Below are positions 1 through 11,550 of a stretch of 64,000 nucleotides of DNA, one piece after another. Both the position numbers and the translations under genes were made by a program. This stretch comes from Podaxis mareebaensis (Eukaryota; Basidiomycota; Agaricomycetes; Agaricales; Agaricaceae): positions 51,739 to 115,738 of the forward strand of contig JAEUWP010000544.1 of assembly GCA_018524725.1 (NCBI GenBank), given 5' to 3'. Numbering within the stretch: position 1 is the stretch's first letter; every line of letters starts with the position of its first letter. Below the pieces are notes generated by a model, which saw only the letters and a program-made list of their open reading frames with translations, was not told the origin of the DNA and did no database searches.

Positions 1-228
1 ATATGCTCTGGTCGCGCTCGCTCAGAGTTATAACACAAACCGAGCCAAGTGTTTGAGCGTTATCAATCATACCCTCTTGCACTGACGAGACCCCTATGCC
101 CCGATATCTCGAGTAACATTGTTACTCCCATGAGCTCGTTTTGCTTCGCCAAACAAGTGCCGATTTGACTCCATTGACATCGGAAAATTCAGCTCTTGGT
201 GCACCCCTGGAAATTGGAATGAAAATTC

Positions 229-902
229 TTATCTCCATTTCCATCGCAGAGGAGAGAAAGCGTGTCCCCAAGCAGGCCTGAGCTCATCCCGTACGTCAAA
301 GTAATTTAATCTTCTCCCAACGGCGAAATGGTTCTCCAACAACAGTCCCGGCGACTCCGGTTCAAATATGGCATCATCTCGTCCCTGTAAATTCCAAACA
401 ACTGCTTCATGCTGTATGGTGCTCATGTCCCCGGTGAAGATAAATATTGGAGTAAGAAGCAGCTCGGATCTTGAGCTTTCAGGGCGCTTTAGACGGGTAC
501 GACTTTCCAAGATGACATCTGACGGAAGGTGCACAATTACTTATCATGTACAACACTCACACTATATGAGGGGTATTCTGCAATGTCTCTAGCCGTGAGT
601 ACTAGTATAACATAAGCCAATATAGCTCTTTTCCGGAGCTAATCCCCTGGTGATTCCGGATATATCTGGGGAGCGTTACTTCCACTCCATTTTGACATGC
701 GAGTATTGTAGCTTCTGAAATGATGGTGAACTTTCTGGGTCCAGGACAGTACCCCGCTTTCATCGCAGACGGAACCGGAAGCACGGTTCATATCACCCTG
801 GGCTTTCGTAAGTGGAACCATTACGACATGATGCATAAATGCATGAAGGTCGAGCGGGGCTGGCTTGCAGGGAAAAGACGGGGAGGCATCGGGTTTTGCC
901 AT
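229..902 (-). other. Unassigned minus-strand coding remnant
   Basis: Three minus-strand reading frames here look protein-like but do not join into one clean gene. The segment around 602-784 reads GPRKFTIISEATIL and then SGKELYWLMLY before a TAG; the same frame continues after that stop with YSRLETLQNT. The segment 229-534 encodes about 100 residues (for example FTGDMSTIQHEAVVW) and ends at its own stop. No domain was recognised. The composition suggests exons of a decayed or poorly resolved gene rather than chance ORFs. The opposite-strand ORFs at 368-592 and 720-974 are taken as shadows. Confidence 0.25.
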
Positions 903-1052
903 GCCGCGAAGTGCAAGTGCACAAGACTAACGGGGCTGAGTCTGGGCGAAGGCCAAATTACTGGTGTTTCTTAATTATCGACTGGCTGAATGTAACCTTT
1001 GAACATTAAAGGATGGAATTTTGGCGGAGCGTGAACCATTCAGATGGAGTTC

Positions 1053-2359
1053 CTACAGTTTGCTCTCACTAACGAACGGATAATCAGTATAGCCTCTTCC
1101 ACTCGTGTCGCCCATCAGGTAGAAGGTCTTCCGGTCGTATGCCGTTAGGGCTAAATTCTTCTCCAACCTCACCGGTAAATCAGGCTGCATCCGATGGATT
1201 GAATATAGGTAAATCAAGATGTGCAACAAACTTACATTCGCAATGAAAATCCTGCCAAACGCCACTAGCTCATTCCCCCTCTCGTCAGCTTGACGCAAGG
1301 CGTCGTCACGATCATACCCTCCTGCACTAATATAGACCTTGGGTGCCCAAATGTCCCTCAAGAAGTCGTTCGCGGCATGGCGTTTCTGTGCTCGCACGTC
1401 GTGGTTCCGGTCACCTGCCACTCGTGGCTCAATAACGTGGATATAAGCCAACTCCGGAAATTCTCGCTTTAGCGTCGAGACAAAATGAGTGAACTGAGGT
1501 AACGGGTCGTCCATCCCCATATCTGTCCGACCCGGTTCGATTTCGTGGCTGAGCACATCCTCGGACGTTTACGCTGGCAGACGACTCACCGCCGAAGGGA
1601 CTCCAAGGAGATAACCTTATTCCAACCTTCCTGGAACTTCCTACAGCATTGACGACTGCTCTGATAACCTCTAGCCCAAACCTCGATCGATTCTCTACTG
1701 ATCCACCGTATTCATCCTGCCGCTGGTTGCTGACGTCTTGTAGGAACTGATCTACAAGGTATCCATTCGCTCCATGAATTTCTACCCCATCAAAGTGTGC
1801 TTCGTGTACAGCTCTGCGGGCTGCAGTGGCGTATAGTTGAACGTACTCTTTGATTTCCGGGATGGTGAGCTCCCGCGGCACGGAGGCTCCCTTGCTTTTC
1901 CTGGGGATCGGAGAGGGTCCTACAACCGAGAAAGATGGATCATCATCCTTCAGATTTTCTTCAGCGGCCTGTCGACCCAGTGCCCATAGTTGGCTAAAAA
2001 TAAACGAGCCCTTTTCGTGAACGCCTTCCACTACCTAAAGAGAAAAGTCCTTCGCTAAACACCGAGGCGAAGGAGACGATGGTACGCACCTCCTTCCAGG
2101 CATTTATCTGATCTTGGTTATAGATCCCAGGAACGTGCTTTAGCCCGCCAGCTTGAGGAGCAATGATTGTAGCTTCAGCGATCAGAAGAGTCCCTGGGGT
2201 CGTTCCGCGCTGAGAATAATATTGCTTCACGACGGGCAGATTCGGAACATGTTGTTTATTGGCCCGAACCCTAGTGAGAGGGGCGAGCACTATACGATGC
2301 TTAAGGTGCATCTCACCAACTGTAATAGGTTGAAAGAGACGAGAACTCGAATGTGCCAT
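1053..2359 (-). CDS. Old Yellow Enzyme family NADH:flavin oxidoreductase
   Basis: A 377-residue FMN-dependent ene-reductase of the OYE/12-oxophytodienoate reductase family, which reduces activated C=C bonds of enones and quinones with NAD(P)H. Exons are 2359-2090, 2034-1590, 1522-1236 and 1184-1053; the three introns (55, 67 and 51 nt) have GT-AG ends and keep frame. The N-terminus has the FMN-loop segment LAPLTRVRA with the conserved Thr at residue 29. Residues 175-183 read EIHGANGYL, giving the substrate-anion-binding His177/Asn180 pair and the proton-donor Tyr182 in OYE spacing. RLSPWSPFGD and GRIFIANPDLP are further family signatures. Length is normal for the family. No signal peptide, so probably cytosolic. 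Substrate cannot be told from sequence. Confidence 0.93.
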
Positions 2360-3049
2360 TGTGCGTTTACGCTCCGTTCACAGGTTTACAGCAGGATGCT
2401 TGCACGGGTTGAAGGTAAGGAAGACGTTGAGGAAGGACCAGAGGTACTAAGTGGGAAGAGCCTATATCACCAAGCGCCGGTGGGAGGATCGGTCATATTT
2501 TGAACATGATGAATAATGGTTTACAACATAGGATGACGTCGTAGTGAAGCTGGCCCGGTATTCCGGCCCCCGGGGGCCAGATGTTCTCTGCAAGTCGATT
2601 GGTCACATATTGAGATATAGATAGAGCATGAGGTTAAGCCATAGACCGATGGTAAACGGGTTTGATCGGTCCGACTGCCACTACGTAATATTTAATGTTG
2701 GATTGCATGTTTGTTGATATTTGTCTTGCAAGAGTATCATCGTAGCGGGACTGGTTCATTCTTTTTCATTCTTCCTACGGCCGTGGCACTGTTTCACTTC
2801 TACGTGAAACAAAGATACTCACCCTTCCTGGGCGAGCCCATAGCAACTGTTAACATGAGCCGAGCGGTCCACAGAGACGTTGTACATCTAAACATGAATG
2901 ATTCTTTTGAAGCGTCGTGAACCAAGCTATTCGCAACCCAATTGAATCCTCCCGGATGTCAAAATGGTTGCAGCCTGCATCCATAGTTCTGCTCTCATAT
3001 CAGTCCTGTACAGTACAACCCTGGTTCGCAAACCTGAAACGTCAATCAT
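2360..3049. other. Intergenic stretch, no gene seen
   Basis: Upstream side of the OYE gene. Only short ORFs (for example 2711-2920) without recognisable domains or splice structure. It ends at the 9-bp target duplication of the first TIR element. Confidence 0.5.
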
Positions 3050-4745
3050 CGGGGTGGACCAAAAACGAAAAGAAAAGTTCGGAACCGAAGAGAACCGAAC
3101 AAGTCAGGGTTTGATTCGGTGAGATAGCGGCCTGGCACTCGGAGTGTTACACAACCGTCGCTGGCCTCCGCCAATCCTTCGGCTAGCACATCGGTGGTCA
3201 GGTCGGGGTTGGTTTCGGGCGCATCAGGTCCCGCCCTCAGGGTCTACCAATGTGCGCTTGGCCTGTTGGATATTGAGTTGAAAACAGATAGTCTACACGT
3301 CTACTGACATGTATTCCAATATCTGAATACACCAATGCTTGGAGGGGCCATTTTTCCGAACTCTAAACCCTGAATATTCTGCGGAGTTCTCTTGTGCGTG
3401 TTCGGCCTCCCTATGGTGGGCTGATTTGAGGAATATTCGAGGTCGGCCTTTGGCCACTCAAGCAGCTGAGGGACTGCCAGTGTAGGCATAGATATAAAAC
3501 CATCCCTCGCTTCCTTGTTCTACCATTCATGATTCCAGCTCCCCACGTTCCTTAGAGAATTATCACAATGCAAGGTACAAGCACCACCGGTATGTAGTAT
3601 GTATGGCACCGTATAGGACCATACTGACTTGTGACTGTAGATGAAGTTATTATCATTGATGACGATCCACTGCCTTTCCCAGAAGGCTTCACTCGATACC
3701 AAGTCACTCCACGGCTCAGTGTCGAGACTGTTGTTCACATAAATACTGCTCCGGAATACTGGCCAGTCCCAACCGCAGTTCTGGGAAAGGTTGTTTATAT
3801 CCTGGATCCGCGTGAAAACCCTCCCGACTGCATCAAGACTGGGATAAAGCGGTACATTTAATTTCCGTGGTCGTTAGGTTGAATTTTCTGACACTCGGAG
3901 TACATTAAGTGTCAAGACTCATGGACTGGCACGACGGGGAGTTGGAAGGATTCAGTCATTGTTCCTCTCCTGGGTGATGTTGAATGTCGACGTTCGACAC
4001 TCTACTGCAATGGGTGTTTGATCTGCAACTCAGCTGAGCCCGGATTCCTCAGCTCATTTGTACGCTGGGATGCCGATAACCAGACCCATAAGGATTTACC
4101 CACTTGACTGCCTATGGAAACTCGTGAACGTGAAGCATCATCGGTTGTAGCACAAACGGAAGGTCAGTGCCCTTCTTCTATCTTTTTGGGATGTACCTGA
4201 TGGGACGCATGCTAGATGAACGCTCGCTGGCTGACAGTTTTTCGGGATCCTCTTCCCAGATGATGACACCCAATGCGGCGCCCGTTCCAACCCAACCAGT
4301 CAAAATTGAACCTATCATGCATCCGGTTGATGGTGATCCCACGTTGCTTATTTCTGACCCATATCCCTCTCATTGGGCCCAGTGGTACTAATATATTATG
4401 ACTATGCCTTCGTTACCCACTCGAAAATACTGCTTGAATTTTGAGACCTCCTCGCTCAGTAGTACGCTCCTTATTCTCACGTAATATATATTTATTGTTT
4501 ATATATGACTTCAGCAATTAGCGAGGAATTACAGGAAGGGGTGGCTCGCGAACATGAGGTGTCCGGGGGTATTCGGCTTATACAGTTATTCAGGGGATGG
4601 CGCGGGAAAGCAGCGGGTCCAGCGCCAGTGCTGACCGACTGCCGGAGCAACAACGGACACCGCCCATTATCAGCCGTCATATCTCCTGCGCTTGTTCGGA
4701 TCCCCTTCGCTTCCGAACTTTTCTTTTCGATTCTGGTATATACCC
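3050..4745 (+). mobile_element. TIR DNA transposon, copy 1 (longest, Mutator-like by TSD size)
   Basis: The left end starts CGGGGTGGACCAAAAACG and the right end, read in reverse complement, starts GGGTATATACCAGAATCG. The inverted match then runs through AAAAGAAAAGTTCGG and on to about position 45. A perfect 9-bp direct repeat, GTCAATCAT, flanks the element at 3041-3049 and 4746-4754. Nine-base target duplications with TIRs beginning in G are typical of Mutator-like elements; that superfamily assignment is inference, since no transposase with a DDE core was recognised. This copy carries an interior decayed gene that the two shorter copies (25145 and 42861) lack, so it is closer to the parent element but probably still non-autonomous. 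Confidence 0.82.
3568..4391 (+). pseudogene. Decayed gene carried inside TIR element copy 1
   Basis: Coding-like exons lie end to end. Exon 3568-3589 joins across a GT-AG intron (3590-3640) to 3641-3851, which encodes DEVIIIDDDPLPFPEGF. The stretch 3892-4104 has a clustered-cysteine motif (YCNGCLICNSAEPGF) and ends in TGA at 4105. From 4114 the same frame continues as METREREASSVV, with a further clean intron (4163-4215) and a stop at 4389. Two defects are seen: the only good intron joining the second and third parts (donor 3852, acceptor 3900) is one base out of frame, and the TGA at 4105-4107 interrupts the reading frame. The CxxC-xxC cluster suggests metal binding. No known transposase signature was recognised, so it may be an accessory element protein. 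Confidence 0.5.
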
Positions 4746-4983
4746 GTCAATCATTACTTCAAGTTGTGCTTTAAATAGCCAAAAAGTATAAAATCACGTC
4801 GATGGTCTTTCTGTCTTCCAGTGCCAGGCGCATCCCATAGTAAGTAACACAACACACCCCTCATTAACAACCACGTTTCTAATTCTTTCTCTTTCTCCCT
4901 CATACAGGGTTACTTTGGCTGGTCCTAGTCACTGATTATCACGACTCAGACGTCATCGGTAACAACTCAGCCAATATCCCATC

Positions 4984-6308
4984 ATGAAGTTCTCCACCTC
5001 CTTCGTTGTTCTCGCATTCTTCCTTTCCAAGTCCACGATCACTTTCCCCGTCGTACGCGGTTGTTAGCTTGATACTCTGAGCAATATTGACATAAATGCT
5101 CACCTAACTTAGGATAATAATGGCTATGATCTCCTCGAACGGGACCTCTCCGATGTATATGATCTTGAAACTCGCGATTTCTATGACAGCATGTACGAGG
5201 AGCGTCCTTTCGATGGTGACGGACTCTCCGAACGGGATTTCTCCTACGACGGTCTCAAAGCGCGGGGAGGTGCCAAACCCCCTGCTAATAAGCCCAAATC
5301 CCCCGCTAATAAGCCTAGGCCCCTTGCTAATAAGCCCAAGCTCCCTGATAATAAGCCCAAACCCCCTGCTAATAAGCCCAAACCCCCTGCGGCTCAGCTC
5401 AAGCCTCCTACAAATCAACCAAAGCCCAATAAGCCAGCTGGCACTTGCAAGAAGCCAACTCGTGGCGGCAAGAAGCAGTCATTTGTAGCACGGACTACAG
5501 CAGGGCAAAGTAAGTGTTTCCTATCCCCAGACAACCACAAAATTGATCCAAAACGGTACAGCGATCACTATTGGTGGAACGCAATATACGCTTGAAGCCA
5601 GCGTCTCTAGGCAAGGCGGCGAAGAGGCGAGTTTAATCCATCACCATATTACAATGAACCCTGACACTGAATATGCTTCATAGACGTTCAAAGTTGAAGG
5701 CGGGCAGGCATTCGCCAAGCGTCCTAAACACACAGGCAACCCCCCCGATAGATTCACCAAGGAAATTGCCAATACAAGGAAAGCCTCTGAGGTGCTTCAG
5801 AGCGGGCTGTAGATCGCCGATGGCACATTTGGAGAATACACGTGGCTAATCACGGCCGCTATGCCAGGAGGCGAGATTCAGGACAGATGGTTTGGAGATC
5901 CCAAGGAATTTGCAACGAAGGAGAAGTGCGAGAAAGATATGGGTAGGGCGCTGGCGGTTGTGAAGGCTGCACAGGAGAAGTTGGCACTGGATGCCGGGTT
6001 CGTGCACGGAGGTAGTCATCCAGGAAACGTACGTTCTCGCAATCGACCTTGGATGTTGCATTGATTGATGATTGATTGGCTCCATGGCTTTCCAGTGGTT
6101 CGTTCCTCTCACTGGGCCTATTACCGAGGCTTTTCCTGTGGACTTTGGTATCACGTTGCCCGGAGTACGTTATTCATCCTGACTGTTAAAATGCTGTCAC
6201 TCGCTGACGTCTACCCAGGACACTAATATTGATAAACTCCTCTCAGATCAATTCAAGTATCCCGATGATTACTGGACAGCTTTTGCTGGCTGTCATGTTT
6301 GTGAGTAG
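4984..6308 (+). pseudogene. Secreted kinase-like protein with Pro/Lys repeat region and in-frame TAG
   Basis: Exons read 4984-5052, 5113-5509, 5562-5630, 5694-6028, 6096-6164 and 6219-6308; total 1029 nt. The first exon is a hydrophobic signal peptide (FVVLAFFLS). An acidic segment and seven 21-nt Pro/Lys/Asn repeats follow. The C-terminal half resembles the catalytic region of aminoglycoside-phosphotransferase/ABC1-like kinases: VHGGSHPGNWFV sits where such kinases have H-G-D-x-H-x-G-N, followed by FPVDFGI, equivalent to the metal-binding D-F-G. The catalytic Asp is Gly here, so even the full protein would be a pseudokinase. In-frame TAG at 5810-5812 interrupts the fourth exon with no intron able to remove it; downstream splice sites remain good. 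Either a recent null allele or a single substitution. An alternative acceptor at 5683 does not keep frame. Confidence 0.6.
5275..5421 (+). repeat. Seven tandem 21-nt coding repeats (Pro/Lys/Asn-rich)
   Basis: In-frame 21-nt units beginning at 5275, 5296, 5317, 5338, 5359, 5380 and 5401 encode the heptad KPPANKP and variants such as KSPANKP and KLPDNKP. The last two units are degenerate. Such repeats usually give an extended, possibly wall- or polyanion-binding linker. Confidence 0.85.
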
Positions 6309-6698
6309 AGCGGTCAGATGGATCAGTTATTGGTAGGGAACCCCTTGGCATGAAAATAGAAAGTCAATGTTTCATCAGTTCTTGAACGCCCGAACGCCGA
6401 GATTTTTATGTGAACTGATTCAACATTGTCAGACGATAGCACCGCCGTCCTTTAGAAGTACCACGCAGTCATTGTGATCTGAGTTTTCAGGGAGAAACAG
6501 TTGCTCGGAGTCAGTCAGGTCCGGCTTCACACTATATGACCGATCCATCTGACGGGATATGCGGGGAGGAACAACGGTATTGAAAGCGCATCTCGTTAGG
6601 CGTGACTCACGTTGATTAAATAGCTAAGGGTTTATTCCTCCACCATTGGATGCCCTTTAAATCCAAACATATATATTTTATCTCCAGCACCACATCAC
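6309..6698. other. Intergenic between convergent genes
   Basis: Separates the plus-strand secreted kinase-like gene from a minus-strand hypothetical gene. I see no coding signal; it would hold both 3' ends. A GT-rich donor-like site (GTGAGTAG at 6301) could extend the left gene, but no convincing further exon follows. Confidence 0.45.
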
Positions 6699-7675
6699 TC
6701 AAAAACGATAATACCACCTCCCATCCTCCCCCTGCTCACTAACACTGCTCACCCCAAAAACCCGACAAACCGGATACGACACGACCTTATTCTGCCACTC
6801 AGGATCTTTCCCGCACTCCCTCACAACAACCTCATACCGATACAACAACGCAAGCAAATGCTTCAAGTACTCTTCCAACCTCTTCACCCCACCATTCCTA
6901 GCCCACCTAGCTTAAGCCCCAGAATCGCCCCTCGTTCCAAATCATCCCGCTCCTCCAGGTTAACCTTAAACTTCTCTTCATCCATCGTGCAATAATAAAA
7001 CATCCAATGCGGGATTTTTTCCGCCTTGTAGCCAAGCCACCCTAACATCTCTGTAGCCTCTCTCACAACCTCCTTCGTCGTAATCATACTCTCATACTCA
7101 CCAGACGTGACGTACCCAGCCGCGTCAGCAAAATTCCAAAACAAGTACGGAAGCAATGCCGCCTCGGCTATTTGATCGAACCCAAGCGAATGATAGAACG
7201 TCTGCAAATGATTGAGTCTGAGGAGAGGGATGTGTGGATGATTTGCGAGCTTGAGGAGAGCTGGCATTTGGTTCTCGTGTATCAATATTTTGACCACATC
7301 CTCGAGGGGACTGTGCTCCGTATCGTATCCTGGTCGTTCTCGTCCAGCTACAGCACCATAGTGAGATGTGGCGCTCTGAATCCAAAAGGAGAGTTTCTGG
7401 TTCTCCTCGTTGAAGAACGAAGGGTACCGTGCCCTCAATTCATCAGAGAACAGCAGGTCGTTATCCATATTGCGTGCTGCTTGCGCGAGTTCGTGCGCAG
7501 GAGGGTACTTTTGTCGTTCGGTGAGAGCGAAGGTATGGATTGTGGAGATGAGTTTACGGGTAAAGTGATTGAGCTCGGCGGATTGTGTTGGACGGTTTCG
7601 AGGGATTAGGCCGCTGCGCGGGGGTGTGAATTTACGGCATTCATGGACATAACTAAAGTTGGAGGCGAGGATATG
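6699..7675 (-). CDS. Hypothetical protein, probable one-base frame break
   Basis: Open frame from 7675 to 6884 encodes an acidic, leucine-rich protein (for example FSDELRARYPSFF, HPHIPLLRLNHLQ, ALLPYLFWNFADAA). It stops at a TGA, but the overlapping frame to 6699 continues the same style of protein (KRLEEYLKHLLALLY ... GRWYYRF). One extra base in the GGGG run at 6888-6891 would join the two, so a homopolymer deletion is likely; an alternative 95-nt intron (7001-6907) with a weak donor would also join them. The 5' end is unresolved: the frame opens after a TGA at 7676-7678. A possible start at 7778 (MTTLTFGTDL) lies in another frame and no intron joins it. No domain recognised. Confidence 0.5.
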
Positions 7676-8058
7676 TCAGGGGATGTTGTGTTCTTGGTGC
7701 ATGGGGTGATGGGGCACCAGTGGAACGAGGTTGTATTTCCAGTGGAGTCAAATCGGTACCGAATGTCAATGTTGTCATTTCGAGTATGGCACCGGCTGTT
7801 GTTTAGACAACATAAATAGCTGCCTACGCTTATCATCGGGTCCGAGGGTTTATTTCAAGGAGCGCACGGAGTTAAATTTATTAATTTCGGGGCCTTGAGG
7901 CTTTCCAAATTGAGTGATTTGCGTGTTCTGTGGGTCCCTTGGGCTCGAAAGGCGGCTCGACCCTGATTCAACAAACAACACGGAACGATGCGCGACGAGA
8001 CTACATACTTACAGGTACACTAGGAATACACGACAGGGGCAAACTACAACAAGGTTAC
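7676..8058. other. Gap between two minus-strand genes
   Basis: Holds the unresolved 5' end of the hypothetical gene to the left (an ATG at 7778 in another frame) and the 3' side of the TLDc gene. A TATTTA-type stretch lies upstream of 7778 on the minus strand. No other feature. Confidence 0.35.
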
Positions 8059-9420
8059 CTAGGAACCTACACCCCACACTTCGACACCAACGCACTCGAA
8101 ACCGATTGCCCCGCCCGCTCGACGAGGGCCAGAAGGCGAACACAAGACTTCATTGTTGAAGGTTATCGACCGAGCGGACGTCCCCTCGTACAATGTATCG
8201 TCAAGGTAGAGCCCGTATGAGCCATCGCTGTCAACGGAAGGCGATCAAACAGCGAATACAAGTGACAAGGAAAATCGCATACCCGCCGCCAAAGGAGATG
8301 GATTCGGGCTCACAAAGCGCGACATAATCGTTCCTTCCCGTCCATCTAAACACCTTCAACTCCTCGCTCTCCTCGACCCACTTCCACAAGAACGACTCGC
8401 CGCTGCCATAGTACCCTTCATTCCCCCTGCTCATCTTCAATCCTTCACTCATCCATGCACCAAAGATCGCACCATCAGCATCCTTGACCACAAATAACAT
8501 GCCGTTGATTTTTGCGGCCGATTTTGATCTGGAGGATGCTGCGGTGGCGGCTTCACAATTGGCATAGAGGGTTTTGAGGGAGATGCCGTGTTGGTCGAGA
8601 GAGTAGATGAGGGTCCAGGCGCGGGGGAGGCGAGAGAGTGCGGGGAGGTGTGTGCGTATCTGCTCAATCAGCGGTCAATTGGAAATTAGAATGCGTGAGC
8701 GTGGATGCGCACCTTGTCGGCGATGGAGGTTGTAAGGACGGGGGTGGTGTTGATGCGCCGGCCGACGAGCTCGACGCTGCCAGACTTCTTTTCGATGTAC
8801 TCGCCGAGGTTGATCGGAGTCGGGCTCTTTCTCATTATCGCGGGCTCTTCGACGAGGACGGATGGGGCAGGATGATCGGTGGATGTGGAATCGGTGATGG
8901 CCTCGTGTTCCAGTTCGGTGCTGAAGCCCTTGTCCCAGTCGTACTCATCCGGCTTGAATCCCGGAGCTCCGGGAATGGGCACGAACACGTGCGATGCAAA
9001 TGGCGAATAGGAGTGTTTGACAGTCGATGGCGGTGTCGTGGTTGCAAGTGGTGTGGTGTTGGCGTGTTGCGTTGAGAAGAACGAGCGCGTAAGCGAAGGG
9101 AGAGCGTTCTGTGTCGACGGAATACGTTCGTGGAGCGTAGAAAACCATGAGGAGGATGAGGAGGCGACTGGATGTTCTGCAAGAGTGGGGGTGACAATGG
9201 GTGTAGATGCGATAGGGGGTGCAGGGGTGGGCGGGGATAGTTTGTGCCAGTAGAGCGGGTCGTCCTGGTGGGCAAGGAGTTCGTCGAGGACAGCCTTTCG
9301 GTTTCTGTCCGTGTTTGCCTTTGCCTCTGCAAGAAACTGCTTGTGCGGAGGATGGGGCTTTGGAGACGGGGGAATGTCGAGGGGCCCGACAAAAGGGCCA
9401 AAGTCGTCGTCAGAGGCCAT
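8059..9420 (-). CDS. OXR1: TLDc-domain protein, OXR1-like
   Basis: Three exons (9420-8713, 8659-8283, 8227-8059; introns 53 and 55 nt) give 417 residues. The first ~200 residues are a low-complexity Ser/Pro region. The C-terminal half is a TLDc domain: TWTLIYSLDQHG-like segment (WTLIYSLDQHGISL), GAWMSEGL, the glycine-rich SFGGGDGSYGLYLD and a C-terminal FECVGVEVWGVG ending, which is the family hallmark. Yeast and animal OXR1 proteins protect against oxidative stress and regulate V-ATPase assembly through this domain; function here is by family. The start at 9420 is the first ATG and opens an acidic N-terminus. Confidence 0.92.
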
Positions 9421-9487
9421 GGTGGGTTAGGGTTAGGCTGTGGATAAAATATCCGGCAGAAAACATATCCAAAACATATCTTGATCG

Positions 9488-10770
9488 ATGATCCTCCCCG
9501 TCGAACTCTTTGACATCGTCATCCACATCCTCAGACACGACAGGCAGGCTCTCTCTGCACTCGCTCTCACTCACCGCGTCCTCACTCCCTGTGCCCAGCA
9601 GCGCATCTTTTACCACATCACCATCAGTGGCGAGCAGGACGACACCGATAACACAGATTCCATCCTTCTTGCTCTCGTAAATTCGAGGCATGCCCATTTA
9701 TTGAAGTACATCCATTCCCTTACTCTCATCAGTATCCTCCATCGCCGCCTCCGGTCAAATAATACCGTATACACACCCAACCCCCTCGTCCCTGCTTTCA
9801 TCGACGCCATCGCCCCGCAATTATCCTCCCTCGTTCTTAACGGATTTGCTCCGGGCTGGGACCACGGCGACGCTGTACCCCTCCGCGCATCGATAACCCG
9901 TCTTCTTACTTCCCCTTCCCTAACCCGCCTCGTGCTTTATGGCGTTCACAACTTCTCCCTCACACTACTTCATCGTGCTTCATCCCTTACCAGCCTGCGT
10001 TTCGCAACACCATATCCATCCTATGCCCCTCTAAATGACGACAACATACCTCCCGATGCTCCACCCATATATCTCGACACACTCGAAATCAACTTATGGG
10101 GAGAAATACCCCCTCGCACGTTTATCAACTGGATCCTCGGAGACTCGTCGTCCTCCCGTCTCTCTGTCGCTCGTCTACGTCGACTATCCATCAACGGCTC
10201 ATATACTCGCGAAGTTGCCCAGTCCTTTTGGAGGCTCCTCGAAGCATGCCATAACACCTTGCAACATCTCTCACTCGGCCCCGATACATTTAGTAAGCCC
10301 CTTCTCCCTTCATGTGATGTCTCTTATCCATCCCGCCTCAAGGCTACGATGACTCAAACACCCTTGGCCGCGTCACTGCGCTGCGGACTCTTGAGCTTAA
10401 GATCGGACTTTCGTATATCGAAACCGCACTACATCTAAACGCGACACCCTTCCAATTCCTCATCTACGTCCTCACGAACCTTCCAACGCCAAGTCCCCTT
10501 GAGGAACTCGACATCCAAGTTCAATACGGTGCCCGGAGCTACAGGGAGATGGATATGTCACACTGGGATACCCTCGCATCTTTTCTTTCGGAGGAAGTGA
10601 GCAACGGTAAATTTGCACGGTTGACGCGGATTGGAGTTGGTGTCTTGGCCGCACCTGCGGGTTTTGATATTGTTATCCCTCAGGATATCTTTCCGACGAT
10701 TAAGGCGAGGTTGGCGGATTTTGTTAATGCTACTTCGATTAAGTTTGAATTGTATGATTCTGTATTATAG
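9488..10770 (+). CDS. F-box-like protein
   Basis: Two exons (9488-10292 and 10343-10770, 50-nt intron) encode 410 residues. The N-terminus MILPVELFDIVIHIL followed by LSALALTHRVLTPCAQ has the Leu-Pro-x-Glu-Leu core and spacing of fungal F-box domains, which bind Skp1 in SCF ubiquitin ligases. The rest is leucine-rich (SLTRLVLYGVHNFS, LDTLEINLWG, LRRLSING) in the irregular LRR-like style of agaricomycete F-box proteins. It is divergently placed from the TLDc gene with only 67 bp between the start codons, so the two may share a promoter. The target cannot be inferred. Confidence 0.75.
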
Positions 10771-10886
10771 GACTAGTTGCATGTAACCACGAAGTCTAGG
10801 CAAGGACTCGGAAAAGTGTATGACTGGCGTCGACATAAGCTCGAGAGCCGTAAAGCCGAGATGTTACGAATACCGTGTCATGATAA

Positions 10887-10980
10887 GCCCGCCTAGCTCA
10901 ATCGGATAGAGCGTCAGACTCTTACGGCTAATGGCGGTAATGCAATCTGAAGGCTGCGAGTTCGACCCTCGCGGTGGGCT
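10887..10980 (+). tRNA. tRNA-Lys(CTT) with 20-nt intron
   Basis: Acceptor stem GCCCGCC pairs with GGTGGGC; D arm TAGCTCAATCGGATAGAGC; T arm GCGAGTTCGACCCTCGC. The anticodon loop is C-T-CTT-A-A with the intron (10925-10944) between positions 37 and 38, the standard place for nuclear tRNA introns. Exons are identical to the copies at 11551 and 40784; the intron differs. Confidence 0.95.
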
Positions 10981-11550
10981 ATGGTCTATGTGGTTTTCAA
11001 ATTTTTATCACACCGTGCCCCTAAAGACTGTACGTCATCCTAAAGGTTGCTTTTTTGAATTTCTTTTGTAAACAAAGCAAATATCATAGATCACATATTA
11101 AACAAGCTTTGTCCATTGCAGCGAGATTGCGACAGATGTCAAAATCAAAGCCCATAAATAATGATAAACATCCCCTTCGTGTATGTACCAGGTTGTCCCG
11201 ACCTTCTTAGGTATTGCTGCTGGGTATGAACTCGTTCTCCCTCACATAGTTGGATCGCCCTCATTGGAATGTCCCATAATGCTCCTAATACGTCAAGGCT
11301 CGTCAACTTGAAGCTCGCACTTTGTGGTTATTCACACTTGAGACTGACCAGGATGAAAGAGCCCTGTGGAGGATACCATGGCTTTTAAACACATGATAAC
11401 TGAATTGAGGGGGCCAATACAATTCTCGCGCACTGAAATTCCCTGGTAAGCACCCTCAGCGGGACTTTTCATCTCTGGTGTCACTCGGTCAAGTTTTAGG
11501 ACGGCAGGCTTGGCTCTCCGGCTGGATCTCGGGAAAACTACCACAACTAA
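10981..11550. other. Spacer between two tRNA-Lys genes
   Basis: No coding signal. The ORF at 11332-11544 on the minus strand has no recognisable features. Flanks of the two tRNAs are not obviously similar, so the pair is not a recent long tandem duplication. Confidence 0.45.

Noticed and set aside
3050..4745. hAT superfamily for the TIR elements
   Set aside because: The flanking repeats are 9 bp in all three copies when one common element end is used; hAT elements make 8-bp duplications.
8835..9401. 188-aa minus ORF in another frame of the TLDc gene
   Set aside because: Overlaps the first exon of the OXR1-like gene, whose frame joins properly to the conserved TLDc exons.
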